Positions 42,508 through 50,814 of a stretch of DNA of 64,000 nt are shown one piece after another. Below the pieces are notes generated by a model. It made no database searches. It saw nothing but the letters and a program-made list of their open reading frames with translations, and was not told the DNA's origin. The translations under genes were made by a program, and so were the position numbers. Each line of letters begins with the position of its first letter. The stretch's first letter is position 1. Origin of the DNA: Rhodococcus sp. 14-1411-2a (GTDB lineage Bacteria; Actinomycetota; Actinomycetes; Mycobacteriales; Mycobacteriaceae); the NCBI RefSeq assembly GCF_002259485.1, contig NZ_NPGA01000020.1, forward strand, positions 682,001 through 746,000, in the 5' to 3' direction.

Positions 42508-43656
42508 ATGAAGCCGGTCGGAGCGTCGCCACGAACTGCAACCGCTGCCGTCGTCGCCCTGTCGATGACCGCTGCCCTGCTCGCCGGGTGCGCCCGATTC
42601 GACGACTCGAATGCGTCGCCGTTCACTCCTGCGCCGGAGGTGGGCGCGGCCGAACTGGAGCCGACGACCCCCAGCGAGACGACGCCGCCGTCCGATCCCG
42701 ATGCACCGCCACCGCCGTCCGGTCCGTGTGTCGACCCCGATCCGGCGGTCATCGCGACGTGCCTGGACACCACGGGCGGGCTGGTAGCGCTCCCCGACGG
42801 ACAGTCGGCGCTGGTTGCCGAGCGTCGCACCGGTCGCATCATGGAGGTCACCGCCGGCCGGACGCCGGTCGAGGTGGCGCGAATCGATGTCGACGGCACC
42901 GGCGACGGCGGCCTTCTCGACATCGCGTTGTCTCCGACGTACATCGAGGACGGGTTGCTCTACGCCCTCATCACCACATCCGCGGACACCAGGGTGGTCC
43001 GCCTGGCTCAGGGCGATGTACCCAAGGACATCCTGACCGGTATCCCCCGCGGCGCGACGGGCAATCGCGGGGCGATCGACTTCTACACGCCGAACGAACT
43101 GCTCGTCCTCACCGGCGACAACGGCGATCCGGGTGCGGCGGCCAGCCCGAACTCATTGTCCGGCAAGTTGTTACGGGTGACCTCACTGTCGCCGACAACG
43201 AACCCGCCGCGACCGCAGATCGCGCTCAGCGGTATCGGTACGGCGGGCGACGTCTGCACCGACGGCACCGGAAACATCTACGTCACCGACCGCACCGCGC
43301 TCGAGGATCGCCTGCAGCGCATCGACTCACTGGGCGCAGTGTTCAACCCTGTCTGGACGTGGCCGGACCGTCCGGGTGTTGCCGGATGCGCAGCGGGAGA
43401 AGGTGGCGTGGCGGTTGCACTCACAACGGCCAAAGCTGTTGCAGCACTGACCACGGACGCGAACACCGGAGCTGTCTCGGCCGAACCGACACTGCTGATC
43501 CAGAACGAGTACGGCCAGTTGAACGGCGCGACGAGCTCGGCCGATGGACAGATTCTGGTGGGCACCGTCAACAAGAACGGTGCGGAGCCCGGACCCACCG
43601 ACGACCGCGTCGTCAAAGTGCCGTTCCCCGGCGGCGGCGGAGGCGGCTTCGACTGA
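42508..43656 (+). CDS. lppZ: LppZ-like lipoprotein, PQQ-dependent sugar dehydrogenase (beta-propeller) family
   Basis: The 382-residue protein has a lipoprotein signal peptide with lipobox ALLAGC (Cys 28), then a Pro/Thr-rich linker (about 35-75) and a glucose/sorbosone dehydrogenase-type beta-propeller: GGLVALPDGQSALVAERRTGRIMEV, LLDIALSPTYIEDGLLYALI, GDNGDPGAAASPNSLSGKLLRV and GNIYVTDRTALEDRLQRID. Whether it is an active PQQ enzyme is unclear. Synteny (Rv3006, lppZ) supports the name. A GGGGGG-rich C-terminus ends the protein. A strong terminator follows. Confidence 0.87.
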   Translation: MKPVGASPRTATAAVVALSMTAALLAGCARFDDSNASPFTPAPEVGAAELEPTTPSETTPPSDPDAPPPPSGPCVDPDPAVIATCLDTTGGLVALPDGQSALVAERRTGRIMEVTAGRTPVEVARIDVDGTGDGGLLDIALSPTYIEDGLLYALITTSADTRVVRLAQGDVPKDILTGIPRGATGNRGAIDFYTPNELLVLTGDNGDPGAAASPNSLSGKLLRVTSLSPTTNPPRPQIALSGIGTAGDVCTDGTGNIYVTDRTALEDRLQRIDSLGAVFNPVWTWPDRPGVAGCAAGEGGVAVALTTAKAVAALTTDANTGAVSAEPTLLIQNEYGQLNGATSSADGQILVGTVNKNGAEPGPTDDRVVKVPFPGGGGGGFD

Positions 43657-43660
43657 ACGA

Positions 43661-43709
43661 GAAACGACCGAGGCCGAGCGCTCGATTGCGCTCGGCCTCG
43701 GTCGTTCTC
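43661..43709. terminator. Bidirectional terminator between lppZ and gatB
   Basis: GAAACGACCGAGGCCGAGC pairs with GCTCGGCCTCGGTCGTTCTC around a short loop, between convergent genes; about 21 bp of stem. Confidence 0.9.
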
Positions 43710-43717
43710 CGTCGTGA

Positions 43718-45229
43718 TCAGGGCTGGCCGCAGGCCTCCAGTACGAGTTCCTTGACGCGAGCGGCATCGGCTTGGCCGCGTGTCGCCTTCATCACCGCAC
43801 CGACGATGGCCCCGGCGGCCTGAACCTTGCCGCTGCGGATCTTCTCCACCACACCGGGATTCGCTGCGAGCGCCTCGTCCACGGCGGCCTGCAACTTGGT
43901 GTCGTCCTTCTCCAGTACGAGATTGCGCGCAGCCATGACCTCTGCAGGCTCACCCTCGCCCGCCAGCACCCCGTCCACGACCTGACGGGCACCGTTGTTG
44001 TTGAGCTTTCCGTCTGCGACCAACGCCGCCACCTCGGCGACCTGAGCCGGGGAGATGGACAGATCGGTCAGTTCGACTCCGGCGATGTTGGCCTGCTGCG
44101 CCAGGTACGACACCCACCACGACCGCGCCGCCTGCGCCGACGCACCCGCCTCGACCGTCGCCGCGACCAGCTCGAGCGCACCGGAATTCACCAGATCGCG
44201 CATCTCCTCGTCGGAGACACCCCACTCCTTCTGAATCCGACCGCGGCGCAACCACGGCAGCTCGGGCAACGTCGTCCGAAGCTCCTCGATCCACGCCGCG
44301 TCGGGAGCGACGGGCGCAAGATCGGGCTCGGGGAAGTAGCGGTAGTCCTCGGCGGTCTCCTTCTTGCGACCGGCGGTGGTGGTGCCGTCCGACTCCTGGA
44401 AGTGCCGAGTCTCCTGCGTCACCTCTCCGCCCGATTCGAGAACCGCTGCCTGACGCCGCATCTCGTACCGAACGGCAACCTCGACGCTCTTGAGCGAGTT
44501 GACGTTCTTCGTCTCGGTGCGCGTGCCGAATTCGGTTGCCGTCTTCTCCATCAGAGACACGTTGGCATCGCAGCGCAACGAGCCCTGATCCATCCGCACA
44601 TCGGACACGTTCAGCGACTTCAACAGGTCACGCAGCGCGGTGACGTACGCCCGGGCGACCTCGGGCGCACGGGCACCGGTTCCGGTGATGGTCTTGGTCA
44701 CGATCTCCACCAACGGAACCCCGGCACGGTTGTAATCGAGCAGCGAATGCGACGCCCCCTCGATACGGCCGGTCGCACCGCCCACGTGCGTCGACTTACC
44801 GGTGTCCTCCTCCATGTGCGCGCGCTCGATCTCGACTCGAAACGTACTGCCGTCGTCGAGCAACACATCGAGGTAGCCCTCGGTTGCGATGGGCTCGTCG
44901 TACTGCGAGATCTGATAGTTCTTCGGCTGATCCGGGTAGAAGTAGTTCTTTCGAGCGAACCGTCCCCACGGGGTGATCGAGCAGTTGAGCGCCAGCCCGA
45001 TCCGAATCGCCGACTCCACCGCAGCCGAGTTCACCACCGGAAGCGCGCCGGGAAGGCTCAGGCACACCGGGCACACCTGAGTGTTCGGCTCGGCACCGAA
45101 TTCGGTGGGGCAGCCGCAGAACATCTTGGTCGCCGTGCCCAACTCCACGTGGACCTCCATGCCCAACACGGGGTCGAACTTGGCGAGCACATCGTCGTAA
45201 TCGATCAGATCGACGGTTGCAGCAGTCAT
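43718..45229 (-). CDS. gatB: Asp/Glu-tRNA(Asn/Gln) amidotransferase subunit B
   Basis: GatB binds the mischarged tRNA and activates its glutamate (or aspartate) in the GatCAB complex. ATG 45229 gives 503 residues (MTAATVDLIDYDDVLAKFDP). The family blocks are GMEVHVELGTATKMFCGCP, the zinc-cysteine set CGCP...CPVCLSLPG, KNYFYPDQPKNYQISQYD, SLLDYNRAGVPLVEIVT and KNVNSLKSVE, and the C-terminal YqeY-like domain (GKLNNNGARQVVDGVLAGEGEP). Unlike classical gatCAB operons it is separated from gatA by a thioesterase, pfkA and an esterase gene. Confidence 0.96.
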   Translation of the reverse strand: MTAATVDLIDYDDVLAKFDPVLGMEVHVELGTATKMFCGCPTEFGAEPNTQVCPVCLSLPGALPVVNSAAVESAIRIGLALNCSITPWGRFARKNYFYPDQPKNYQISQYDEPIATEGYLDVLLDDGSTFRVEIERAHMEEDTGKSTHVGGATGRIEGASHSLLDYNRAGVPLVEIVTKTITGTGARAPEVARAYVTALRDLLKSLNVSDVRMDQGSLRCDANVSLMEKTATEFGTRTETKNVNSLKSVEVAVRYEMRRQAAVLESGGEVTQETRHFQESDGTTTAGRKKETAEDYRYFPEPDLAPVAPDAAWIEELRTTLPELPWLRRGRIQKEWGVSDEEMRDLVNSGALELVAATVEAGASAQAARSWWVSYLAQQANIAGVELTDLSISPAQVAEVAALVADGKLNNNGARQVVDGVLAGEGEPAEVMAARNLVLEKDDTKLQAAVDEALAANPGVVEKIRSGKVQAAGAIVGAVMKATRGQADAARVKELVLEACGQP

Positions 45230-45236
45230 GGTCAGT

Positions 45237-45242
45237 AGTTTA
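45237..45242 (-). promoter_or_regulatory. Candidate -10 box of a leaderless gatB transcript
   Basis: TAAACT on the minus strand ends 7 nt before ATG 45229. Confidence 0.5.
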
Positions 45243-45281
45243 TGCATTGCACACGACGCGCGAGTAACCACGTGCACTCGT

Positions 45282-45287
45282 TACCGT
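45282..45287 (+). promoter_or_regulatory. Candidate -10 box of a leaderless thioesterase transcript
   Basis: TACCGT ends 6 nt before GTG 45294. With the gatB box it makes a compact 64-bp divergent promoter region. Confidence 0.45.
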
Positions 45288-45293
45288 GCACGG

Positions 45294-45788
45294 GTGACTC
45301 CCCCAGAGAAGCAGACACTGTCCATGACCGTGCTGATGACACCCGACATGGCCAACTTCTCGGGCAACGTCCACGGCGGCACGATTCTCAAGTTCCTGGA
45401 CCAGGTGGCGTACGCCTGCGCCAGCCGCTACGCGGGGGCCTATGTCGTGACTCTGTCGGTCGATCGCGTCGTGTTTCGCGAACCCGTCCACGTCGGAGAA
45501 CTGGTCACGTTCTCTGCGTCGGTCAACTACACCGGCCGCACCTCCATGGAGGTCGGTATCCGCGTGGAAACCGAGAACATTCAGCGCGGTGAATTGCGCC
45601 ACACCAACAGCTGCTACTTCACCATGGTCGCGATCGGCGACGACGGCAAGCCGAAGACACTGCCCCAGTTGACGCCGACCACCGAGGTCGGTGCTCAGCG
45701 CTTCGAGGCAGCGCGGCGACGGCGCGAACTACGCCGCGAGACCGAGGAACGCGAAGCCGAAATCCAGCAGGCCTCCGGTCGCATCTGA
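45294..45788 (+). CDS. Hot-dog fold acyl-CoA thioesterase (YciA/ACOT type)
   Basis: The 164-residue protein has a single hot-dog domain with the catalytic-type motif NFSGNVHGGTILKFLDQVAYACASRYAG and FREPVHVGELVTFSASVNYTGRTSMEVG, as in YciA and ACOT thioesterases that release free acids from acyl-CoAs. The C-terminal ~30 residues are a charged helix (RRRRELRRETEEREAEIQQ). The start is GTG 45294. Substrate chain length is unknown. It is divergent from gatB and converges with pfkA, 23 bp apart. Confidence 0.9.
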   Translation: MTPPEKQTLSMTVLMTPDMANFSGNVHGGTILKFLDQVAYACASRYAGAYVVTLSVDRVVFREPVHVGELVTFSASVNYTGRTSMEVGIRVETENIQRGELRHTNSCYFTMVAIGDDGKPKTLPQLTPTTEVGAQRFEAARRRRELRRETEEREAEIQQASGRI

Positions 45789-45811
45789 CGGCTCACGACG
45801 CCACACCGAAT

Positions 45812-46843
45812 TCAGCCGAAGAACGCGGCGGCGTCGTCGTATCGGGTCTGCGGTACCCGCTTGAGTTGCTTGGTGGCCTCGGCCAGAGACACCAGGCCGA
45901 TCTCGGTGCCGCGCAACGAGACCATCTTGCCGAAGTCTCCCGAATGCGCCGCATCGGTCGCGTTGACGCCGAATCGTGTTGCGAGAACACGGTCGTACGG
46001 CGTCGGCGTTCCACCGCGCTGGACATGGCCCAGCACCGTGGTGCGTACTTCCTTGTTGATACGGCGCTCGATCTCGACGCCGAGCTGGTGGGCAACTCCG
46101 GTGAATCGAACGTGGCCGAACTCGTCGATTCCGCCGTCGAGAAGCTGCATCGAGCCCTCGATCGGCTTGGCCCCCTCGGCGACGACACAGATGAAGTGCG
46201 AGTCTCCGCGCTGAAAACGCTTGCGCACCAACGTGCACACCTCTTCGACATCGAACGGCTGCTCGGGAATGAGCGTCATGTGCGAACCGGACGCCAGGCC
46301 GGCGTGCAGAGCGATCCACCCCGCGTGCCGACCCATCACCTCGACGAGCATCACGCGCTGATGGGATTCTGCGGTGCTGTGCAGTCGGTCGATCGCATCG
46401 GTGGCGATGGTCAGCGCCGTGTCGAAGCCGAATGTGACGTCGGTGCAATCGATGTCGTTGTCGATCGTCTTGGGCACGCCGACCACCGGCACACCCTCTT
46501 CCGACAACCACGCGGCAGCGGTGAGGGTTCCTTCGCCGCCGATCGGGATCAACACGTCGATGCCGTTGTCCTCGAGAGTCTGCTTGACCCGATCGAGTCC
46601 GGCGCGCAACACATCCGGATTGGTGCGGGCGGTGCCGAGCATCGTGCCACCCTTGGTGAGCAACCGGTCGTTGCGGTCGTCGTTACGCAGTTGCACTCGA
46701 CGGTCTTCGAGAAGACCTCGCCATCCGTCCTGGAAACCGACGACGGTGGAGCCGTACCGGGCGTCCGCGGTGCGTACGACTGCGCGGATCACCGCATTGA
46801 GCCCTGGGCAATCGCCGCCTCCGGTCAGAACTCCGATGCGCAT
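45812..46843 (-). CDS. pfkA: 6-phosphofructokinase
   Basis: PfkA phosphorylates fructose 6-phosphate in glycolysis. The 343-residue protein has MRIGVLTGGGDCPGLNAVIR, LGTARTNP, the phosphoryl-donor motif IPIGGEGTLTAA, VGVPKTIDNDIDCTDVTFGFDTA and EVMGRHAGWIAL. The donor motif has Gly in GGEGT (position 104 in the E. coli scheme), which in actinomycete group III enzymes goes with ATP rather than pyrophosphate use; the adjacent PKTID lysine is shared by both types. ATP dependence is therefore likely but inferred. It lies between gatB and gatA, as in mycobacteria. Confidence 0.95.
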   Translation of the reverse strand: MRIGVLTGGGDCPGLNAVIRAVVRTADARYGSTVVGFQDGWRGLLEDRRVQLRNDDRNDRLLTKGGTMLGTARTNPDVLRAGLDRVKQTLEDNGIDVLIPIGGEGTLTAAAWLSEEGVPVVGVPKTIDNDIDCTDVTFGFDTALTIATDAIDRLHSTAESHQRVMLVEVMGRHAGWIALHAGLASGSHMTLIPEQPFDVEEVCTLVRKRFQRGDSHFICVVAEGAKPIEGSMQLLDGGIDEFGHVRFTGVAHQLGVEIERRINKEVRTTVLGHVQRGGTPTPYDRVLATRFGVNATDAAHSGDFGKMVSLRGTEIGLVSLAEATKQLKRVPQTRYDDAAAFFG

Positions 46844-46970
46844 CGATTTTCGCCTCTCTGCTCGCAGGTCCGTGAAGCGGACCCGGTGACGGACGTCAGC
46901 CTAATCGGGCGTGGGATGCTGCGCGCGTCGGTACCGTTCGGTGCTCACTTCGTCGAGGCGAGGCCGTGCG

Positions 46971-48050
46971 TCAGTCGAGCAGACCCACACGCTCGCCGAG
47001 CCAGTCCATCTCCTGTTCCAGCGCCGGGGCCCAGACCTGCATCGAGTGCCCGCCGGGCAGCTCGCTGTAGTGCACGTCGAGACCCGCGGACTCTGCGGCC
47101 CTGTATGTTCGCTCGGTCTGCGGCCGGAACTCTTCGTCGTCGGCTCCCACGACGAAGGCACCGGCCGAATCGGGAAAGCTGGTGCGCGAGAGTATGTTCA
47201 GCGGCGTCGTGCGCTCGAAACGCGCCTCGTTCGCCGGAGTGTCCGTGCCGTATGCCGCTGCAACGGATTCGCTTCTCGTGCCCCGACGTTGCTCGTCCTC
47301 ACCGGAGATGTCGAGAAAGGTGGGGTACACCGACGGTGCCGTCACCGCCAGCTGCAGCGCGCACGTTCCCCCGTAGGAATAGCCGCCGACCGCCCAGGCC
47401 CTCGCATCCGAGGACACCCGAAAATTCGACCGAATCCAGCGCGGCACATCGACCGACAAGTACGTCGCGGCATTTCCGAGATTCGAATCCATGCACATCG
47501 GATTCGCCTCGGTGTCACCCAGACCGTCGGCCACCACGACGATCGGAGCCGCACCGCCGTGCCGCGCCGCGAAGGCGTCCATCGTCTGGGCCAGACGACC
47601 ACCCTCGATCCAGTCGACGACGTGGCCGGGTTGGCCGGTGAGCAGCACCAGCACCGGCAGATCGCTCGCTCCGGCGTCGTACGACGCCGGAACGTAGACG
47701 GTGGCGGGCCGCGCGGCGAACTGCGACACAGTGCCGGGCACGTCCACATCGACCAACCTGCCGGTGCCCTCGGTCACGGCCGGACGGTGGCCCAGCGCCA
47801 CGGCCACCGTCGGGTATCGAGTGACGGTCAGATTGGTGAGCACCGTCGCCGCCAACAGAAGCGACGCCACGAGCCCGAAAGCGCTCAGCGGACCGAACAC
47901 CGCTCCCAGTGCTCGGCCTCGCCGGACCCGCAGCACGACAGCGACGGCGAGGACCGACGTCACGACAACGGCCGCCGTCGACGCGAGCACGGGCACTGCA
48001 CCGGAAAGCAAGGGCAGATGAGCCAGATCGGCAGCCCACCGATGCAGCAC
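46971..48050 (-). CDS. Membrane-anchored alpha/beta-hydrolase esterase (esterase D/antigen 85-like family)
   Basis: The 359-residue protein starts at GTG 48050. The N-terminal ~85 residues hold two or three hydrophobic segments (PLLSGAVPVLASTAAVVVTSVLAVAVVL and VFGPLSAFGLVASLLLAATVLT), which place the catalytic domain outside the membrane. The hydrolase domain has PVLVLLTGQPGHVVDWIEGG, the nucleophile elbow AVGGYSYGGTCALQLA and the late His in ELPGGHSMQVWAPALEQEMDWL. This resembles the esterase/mycolyltransferase superfamily; a mycolyltransferase role is possible but not shown. It follows gatA by 6 nt, so it is in the gatCA transcript. The 127 bp between it and pfkA hold nothing recognisable. 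Confidence 0.82.
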   Translation of the reverse strand: MLHRWAADLAHLPLLSGAVPVLASTAAVVVTSVLAVAVVLRVRRGRALGAVFGPLSAFGLVASLLLAATVLTNLTVTRYPTVAVALGHRPAVTEGTGRLVDVDVPGTVSQFAARPATVYVPASYDAGASDLPVLVLLTGQPGHVVDWIEGGRLAQTMDAFAARHGGAAPIVVVADGLGDTEANPMCMDSNLGNAATYLSVDVPRWIRSNFRVSSDARAWAVGGYSYGGTCALQLAVTAPSVYPTFLDISGEDEQRRGTRSESVAAAYGTDTPANEARFERTTPLNILSRTSFPDSAGAFVVGADDEEFRPQTERTYRAAESAGLDVHYSELPGGHSMQVWAPALEQEMDWLGERVGLLD

Positions 48051-48056
48051 CTCGAA

Positions 48057-49529
48057 CTACCTCAGATCGCCGCGAGCGGCCTCGTATGCGGCACCGACGC
48101 GGTAGAGCCGCTCGTCCGCGAACGCCGGAGCCATGATCTGCAGACCCACGGGTAGTCCGTCCTCGGTGGCAAGACCCGACGGAACCGACATCGCGCAGTG
48201 ACCGGCAAGGTTGGTCGGCAGCGTGCAGAGGTCGTTGAGATACATCGCCATCGGGTCGCCGACCTTGTCCCCCAACGGAAATGCCGTCGTCGGGGTCGTC
48301 GGCGACACCAGCACGTCGACCTTCTCGTATGCGGCATCGAAGTCACGTGCGATGAGCGTGCGCACCTTCAGAGCAGAGCCGTAGTAGGCGTCGTAATATC
48401 CCGCGGAGAGGGCGTACGTCCCGATCATGATGCGACGCTTGACTTCCGGCCCGAACCCCTGCGCGCGCGTGGTGGCCATGACCTGCTCGGCGCTGTGCTT
48501 GCCGTCGTCCCCCGCACGCAATCCGTACCGCATGCCGTCGAACCGAGCCAGGTTGGACGACACCTCCGACGGAAGGATCAGGTAATAAGCGGCCAGTGCA
48601 TGCACGAAGTTGGGGCACGACACCTCGACCACCTCGGCACCGAGTTCGGTGAGTGCGGCGACCGCAGCATCGAACGACGAGATCACACCGGGCTGGTACT
48701 TGTCCGAGTGCAATTCCTTCACCACACCGACGCGCACGCCCGTCAGGTCACCACGAGCACCCTCTCGTGCCGCTGCGACGACCGGTCGAACAGCCGTGTC
48801 GACCGATGTGGAGTCCCGCGCGTCGTATCCGGCGATGACCTCGTGCAGCAACGCGGTGTCGAGCACGGTCCGACCGCACGGGCCGCCCTGATCGAGTGAC
48901 GAGGCACAGGCGATCAGTCCGTAGCGCGAGACGCTGCCGTAGGTCGGCTTGGTTCCCACGGTGCCGGTCAGAGCCGCCGGCTGACGGATCGATCCGCCGG
49001 TGTCGGTGCCGATGGCCAGCGGGGCCTGGTACGACGCGAGCGCCGCAGCACTGCCGCCGCCGGAGCCGCCGGGGATGCGAGTGGTGTCCCAGGGGTTCTT
49101 CGTCGGACCGTACGCCGAGTTCTCGGTGGACGAGCCCATCGCGAACTCGTCCATGTTGGTCTTGCCCAGCACCGGAATGCCCGCGGCCCGCAGCTTCGTG
49201 GTCAGCGTTGCGTCGTAGGGCGACATCCACCCGTCGAGAATCTTCGATCCGGCCGTCGTCGGCATGTCGGTCGTGGTGAACACGTCCTTGAGAGCAAGCG
49301 GCACGCCGGCCAGAGCCGAGGCAGGTGCGTCTCCCGCCGACAATCCCGCATCGACGTCGGTCGCTGCTGCGAGTGCCTCGGACCCCGCGACGTGCAGAAA
49401 TGCGTGCAGGTCACCATCGACCTCGGAGATCCGGTCGAGATGCGCCCGGGTCACCTCGACGGCGCTGATCTCACGCGCGTGGATGCGGGTCGCGAGCTCG
49501 GACGCGTCGAGCTTCGTCAGGTCGGTCAT
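48057..49529 (-). CDS. gatA: Asp/Glu-tRNA(Asn/Gln) amidotransferase subunit A
   Basis: GatA is the amidase-signature subunit that frees ammonia from glutamine for GatB. The 490-residue protein has LAGVPLALKDVFTTTDMPTTAGS (catalytic Lys), the Gly/Ser-rich signature PGGSGGGSAAALASYQAPLAIGTDTGGSIRQPA (Ser-cisSer-Lys triad), and the C-terminal LPTNLAGHCAMSVPSGLA block. ATG 49529 overlaps the gatC stop by 4 nt. The transcript continues into the esterase gene. Confidence 0.97.
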   Translation of the reverse strand: MTDLTKLDASELATRIHAREISAVEVTRAHLDRISEVDGDLHAFLHVAGSEALAAATDVDAGLSAGDAPASALAGVPLALKDVFTTTDMPTTAGSKILDGWMSPYDATLTTKLRAAGIPVLGKTNMDEFAMGSSTENSAYGPTKNPWDTTRIPGGSGGGSAAALASYQAPLAIGTDTGGSIRQPAALTGTVGTKPTYGSVSRYGLIACASSLDQGGPCGRTVLDTALLHEVIAGYDARDSTSVDTAVRPVVAAAREGARGDLTGVRVGVVKELHSDKYQPGVISSFDAAVAALTELGAEVVEVSCPNFVHALAAYYLILPSEVSSNLARFDGMRYGLRAGDDGKHSAEQVMATTRAQGFGPEVKRRIMIGTYALSAGYYDAYYGSALKVRTLIARDFDAAYEKVDVLVSPTTPTTAFPLGDKVGDPMAMYLNDLCTLPTNLAGHCAMSVPSGLATEDGLPVGLQIMAPAFADERLYRVGAAYEAARGDLR

Positions 49530-49825
49530 TCGCTCTCTCCCAGAATCTGCGGCACCGCGAAACGGCCCTCCTCGGCGTTCGGTGCACCGGACAGCGATTG
49601 CTCCGGCGTCAGGCCGGGAACGATCACGTCGGGACGCGTCACGTTCACGATGTCACTGGGGTTGGCCGTCGGCGGAACGTCGTCCGTCGCCACCTCCGCC
49701 ACTGCCTTGACGTGATGAAGAATCGAATCCAACTGGCCGGCGAACTCGTCGAGTTCGGCGTCGCTGAGAGCCAAGCGCGACAGCCGGGCGAGGTGAGCGA
49801 CCTCGTCGCGGGAGATGTCTGGCAC
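49526..49825 (-). CDS. gatC: Asp/Glu-tRNA(Asn/Gln) amidotransferase subunit C
   Basis: GatC wraps around and stabilises GatA-GatB. The 99-residue protein is typical (MPDISRDEVAHLARLSRLAL, LDSILHHVKAVAEVATDDVPPTANP, RFAVPQILGESE). The start is GTG 49825, with AAAGGGG upstream. Its stop overlaps gatA by 4 nt. A copy of the dispersed G+C-rich repeat lies 25 bp upstream. Confidence 0.95.
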   Translation of the reverse strand: MPDISRDEVAHLARLSRLALSDAELDEFAGQLDSILHHVKAVAEVATDDVPPTANPSDIVNVTRPDVIVPGLTPEQSLSGAPNAEEGRFAVPQILGESE

Positions 49826-49849
49826 CGCGTAGACCCCTTTCAGACGTGA

Positions 49850-49870
49850 GGAGCGGAGCCCGCAGAAGCG
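49850..49870 (+). repeat. Single copy of the dispersed G+C-rich repeat core
   Basis: GGAGCGGAGCCCGCAGAAGC (plus the next G) matches the polymerase-gene unit with one mismatch and the recG-pyc unit with a few. It stands alone 25 bp upstream of gatC. The rest of the 307-bp gap 49826-50132 between gatC and the ACT-domain gene has no gene; I see only the RBS of the downstream gene. Confidence 0.85.
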
Positions 49871-50132
49871 GCCCCGTATTCGTGCAGAGCGAACCTCACG
49901 GGTTCGCGAACGCGGTCCAGCCTAGTGCGCAGCATTACGCAGGCTTCACTCACGCCTCGTGGCTTGCGTCGAGTGTCGGAATTGTCACGGCCCGCGTTGC
50001 GCGACGTACCGGACAGGTCGAAGATGCAAGGATTGCTCGCGCCGGGGTGCACAGTGTTCCCTTCTGCCAGCCAGCAACGACCGCTGACGCTGGGGTGGCC
50101 GCAGTACGCCAGAAGTCGAAAGGGAGCGTGAC

Positions 50133-50783
50133 ATGTCCTACCTGCTCCGCGTCCAACTGCCGGATCGTCCGGGCAGCCTCGGATCGTTGGCCGTCGCGCT
50201 CGGGTCGGTCGGGGCGGACATCCTCTCCCTCGACGTCATCGAACGCGGCGACGGTTATGCGGTCGACGATCTGGTGGTCGACGTTGCTCCGGGTTCGCTT
50301 CCGGACACGCTGATCACTGCTGCCGAGAACCTCACCGATGTCCGGGTCGATTCCATCCGCCCGTACACCGGCGTCCTCGACACGCATCGCGAACTGGAAC
50401 TGATCGATCGGGTCGCCGCGGCGTCCGACGATCGACTGCAGGTGCTCGTCGACGGAGCGCCCCGTGTCCTTCGAGTGGGGTGGAGCACCGTCGTTGCCAC
50501 CAACGCGCACGGCCCGTTCCGGCTGGTGGGCAGCTCCGGTGCTCCCGAGACTCACGCCGCCGAGCTACCGTGGTTTCCGCTGAACGCCCCCGCTGCTCTG
50601 GACTCCGACGCCGAGTGGGTGCCCCAGGTATGGCGCGACATGGACACCAAGATCGCCGCTGCTCCCCTCGGTACCACCGGCACCGTGCTGATGCTGGGCA
50701 GGCCGGGCGGCCCGGAGTTCAGGCCCTCGGAGGTCGCCCGCCTCGGCTATCTCGCCGGCATCGTCGCGACGGTACTGAACTGA
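50133..50783 (+). CDS. ACT-domain amino-acid-binding protein
   Basis: The 216-residue protein starts MSYLLRVQLPDRPGSLGSLA, a canonical ACT domain (residues 1-70: RPGSLGSLAVALGSVGADILSLDVIER). The remainder (about 85-216) resembles a degenerate GAF-like or second sensory domain (RPSEVARLGYLAGIVATVLN). The matching M. tuberculosis gene is Rv3013 as I recall; the function is unknown, and amino acid sensing is inferred from the ACT fold. ATG 50133 follows AAAGGGAG. It is divergent from gatC and convergent with ligA. Confidence 0.85.
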   Translation: MSYLLRVQLPDRPGSLGSLAVALGSVGADILSLDVIERGDGYAVDDLVVDVAPGSLPDTLITAAENLTDVRVDSIRPYTGVLDTHRELELIDRVAAASDDRLQVLVDGAPRVLRVGWSTVVATNAHGPFRLVGSSGAPETHAAELPWFPLNAPAALDSDAEWVPQVWRDMDTKIAAAPLGTTGTVLMLGRPGGPEFRPSEVARLGYLAGIVATVLN

Positions 50784-50814
50784 CGCACCGAGGCACTGAC
50801 GCGTCCGGGCTCGG

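Noticed and set aside
45812..46843. Pyrophosphate-dependent phosphofructokinase
   Set aside because: The donor motif is GGEGT with Gly at the position where PPi enzymes have Asp, so ATP dependence is the better call.
49840..50052. A 70-codon minus-strand frame in the gap upstream of gatC
   Set aside because: It has no RBS or recognisable family, and it contains the dispersed repeat. It is probably a chance open frame.
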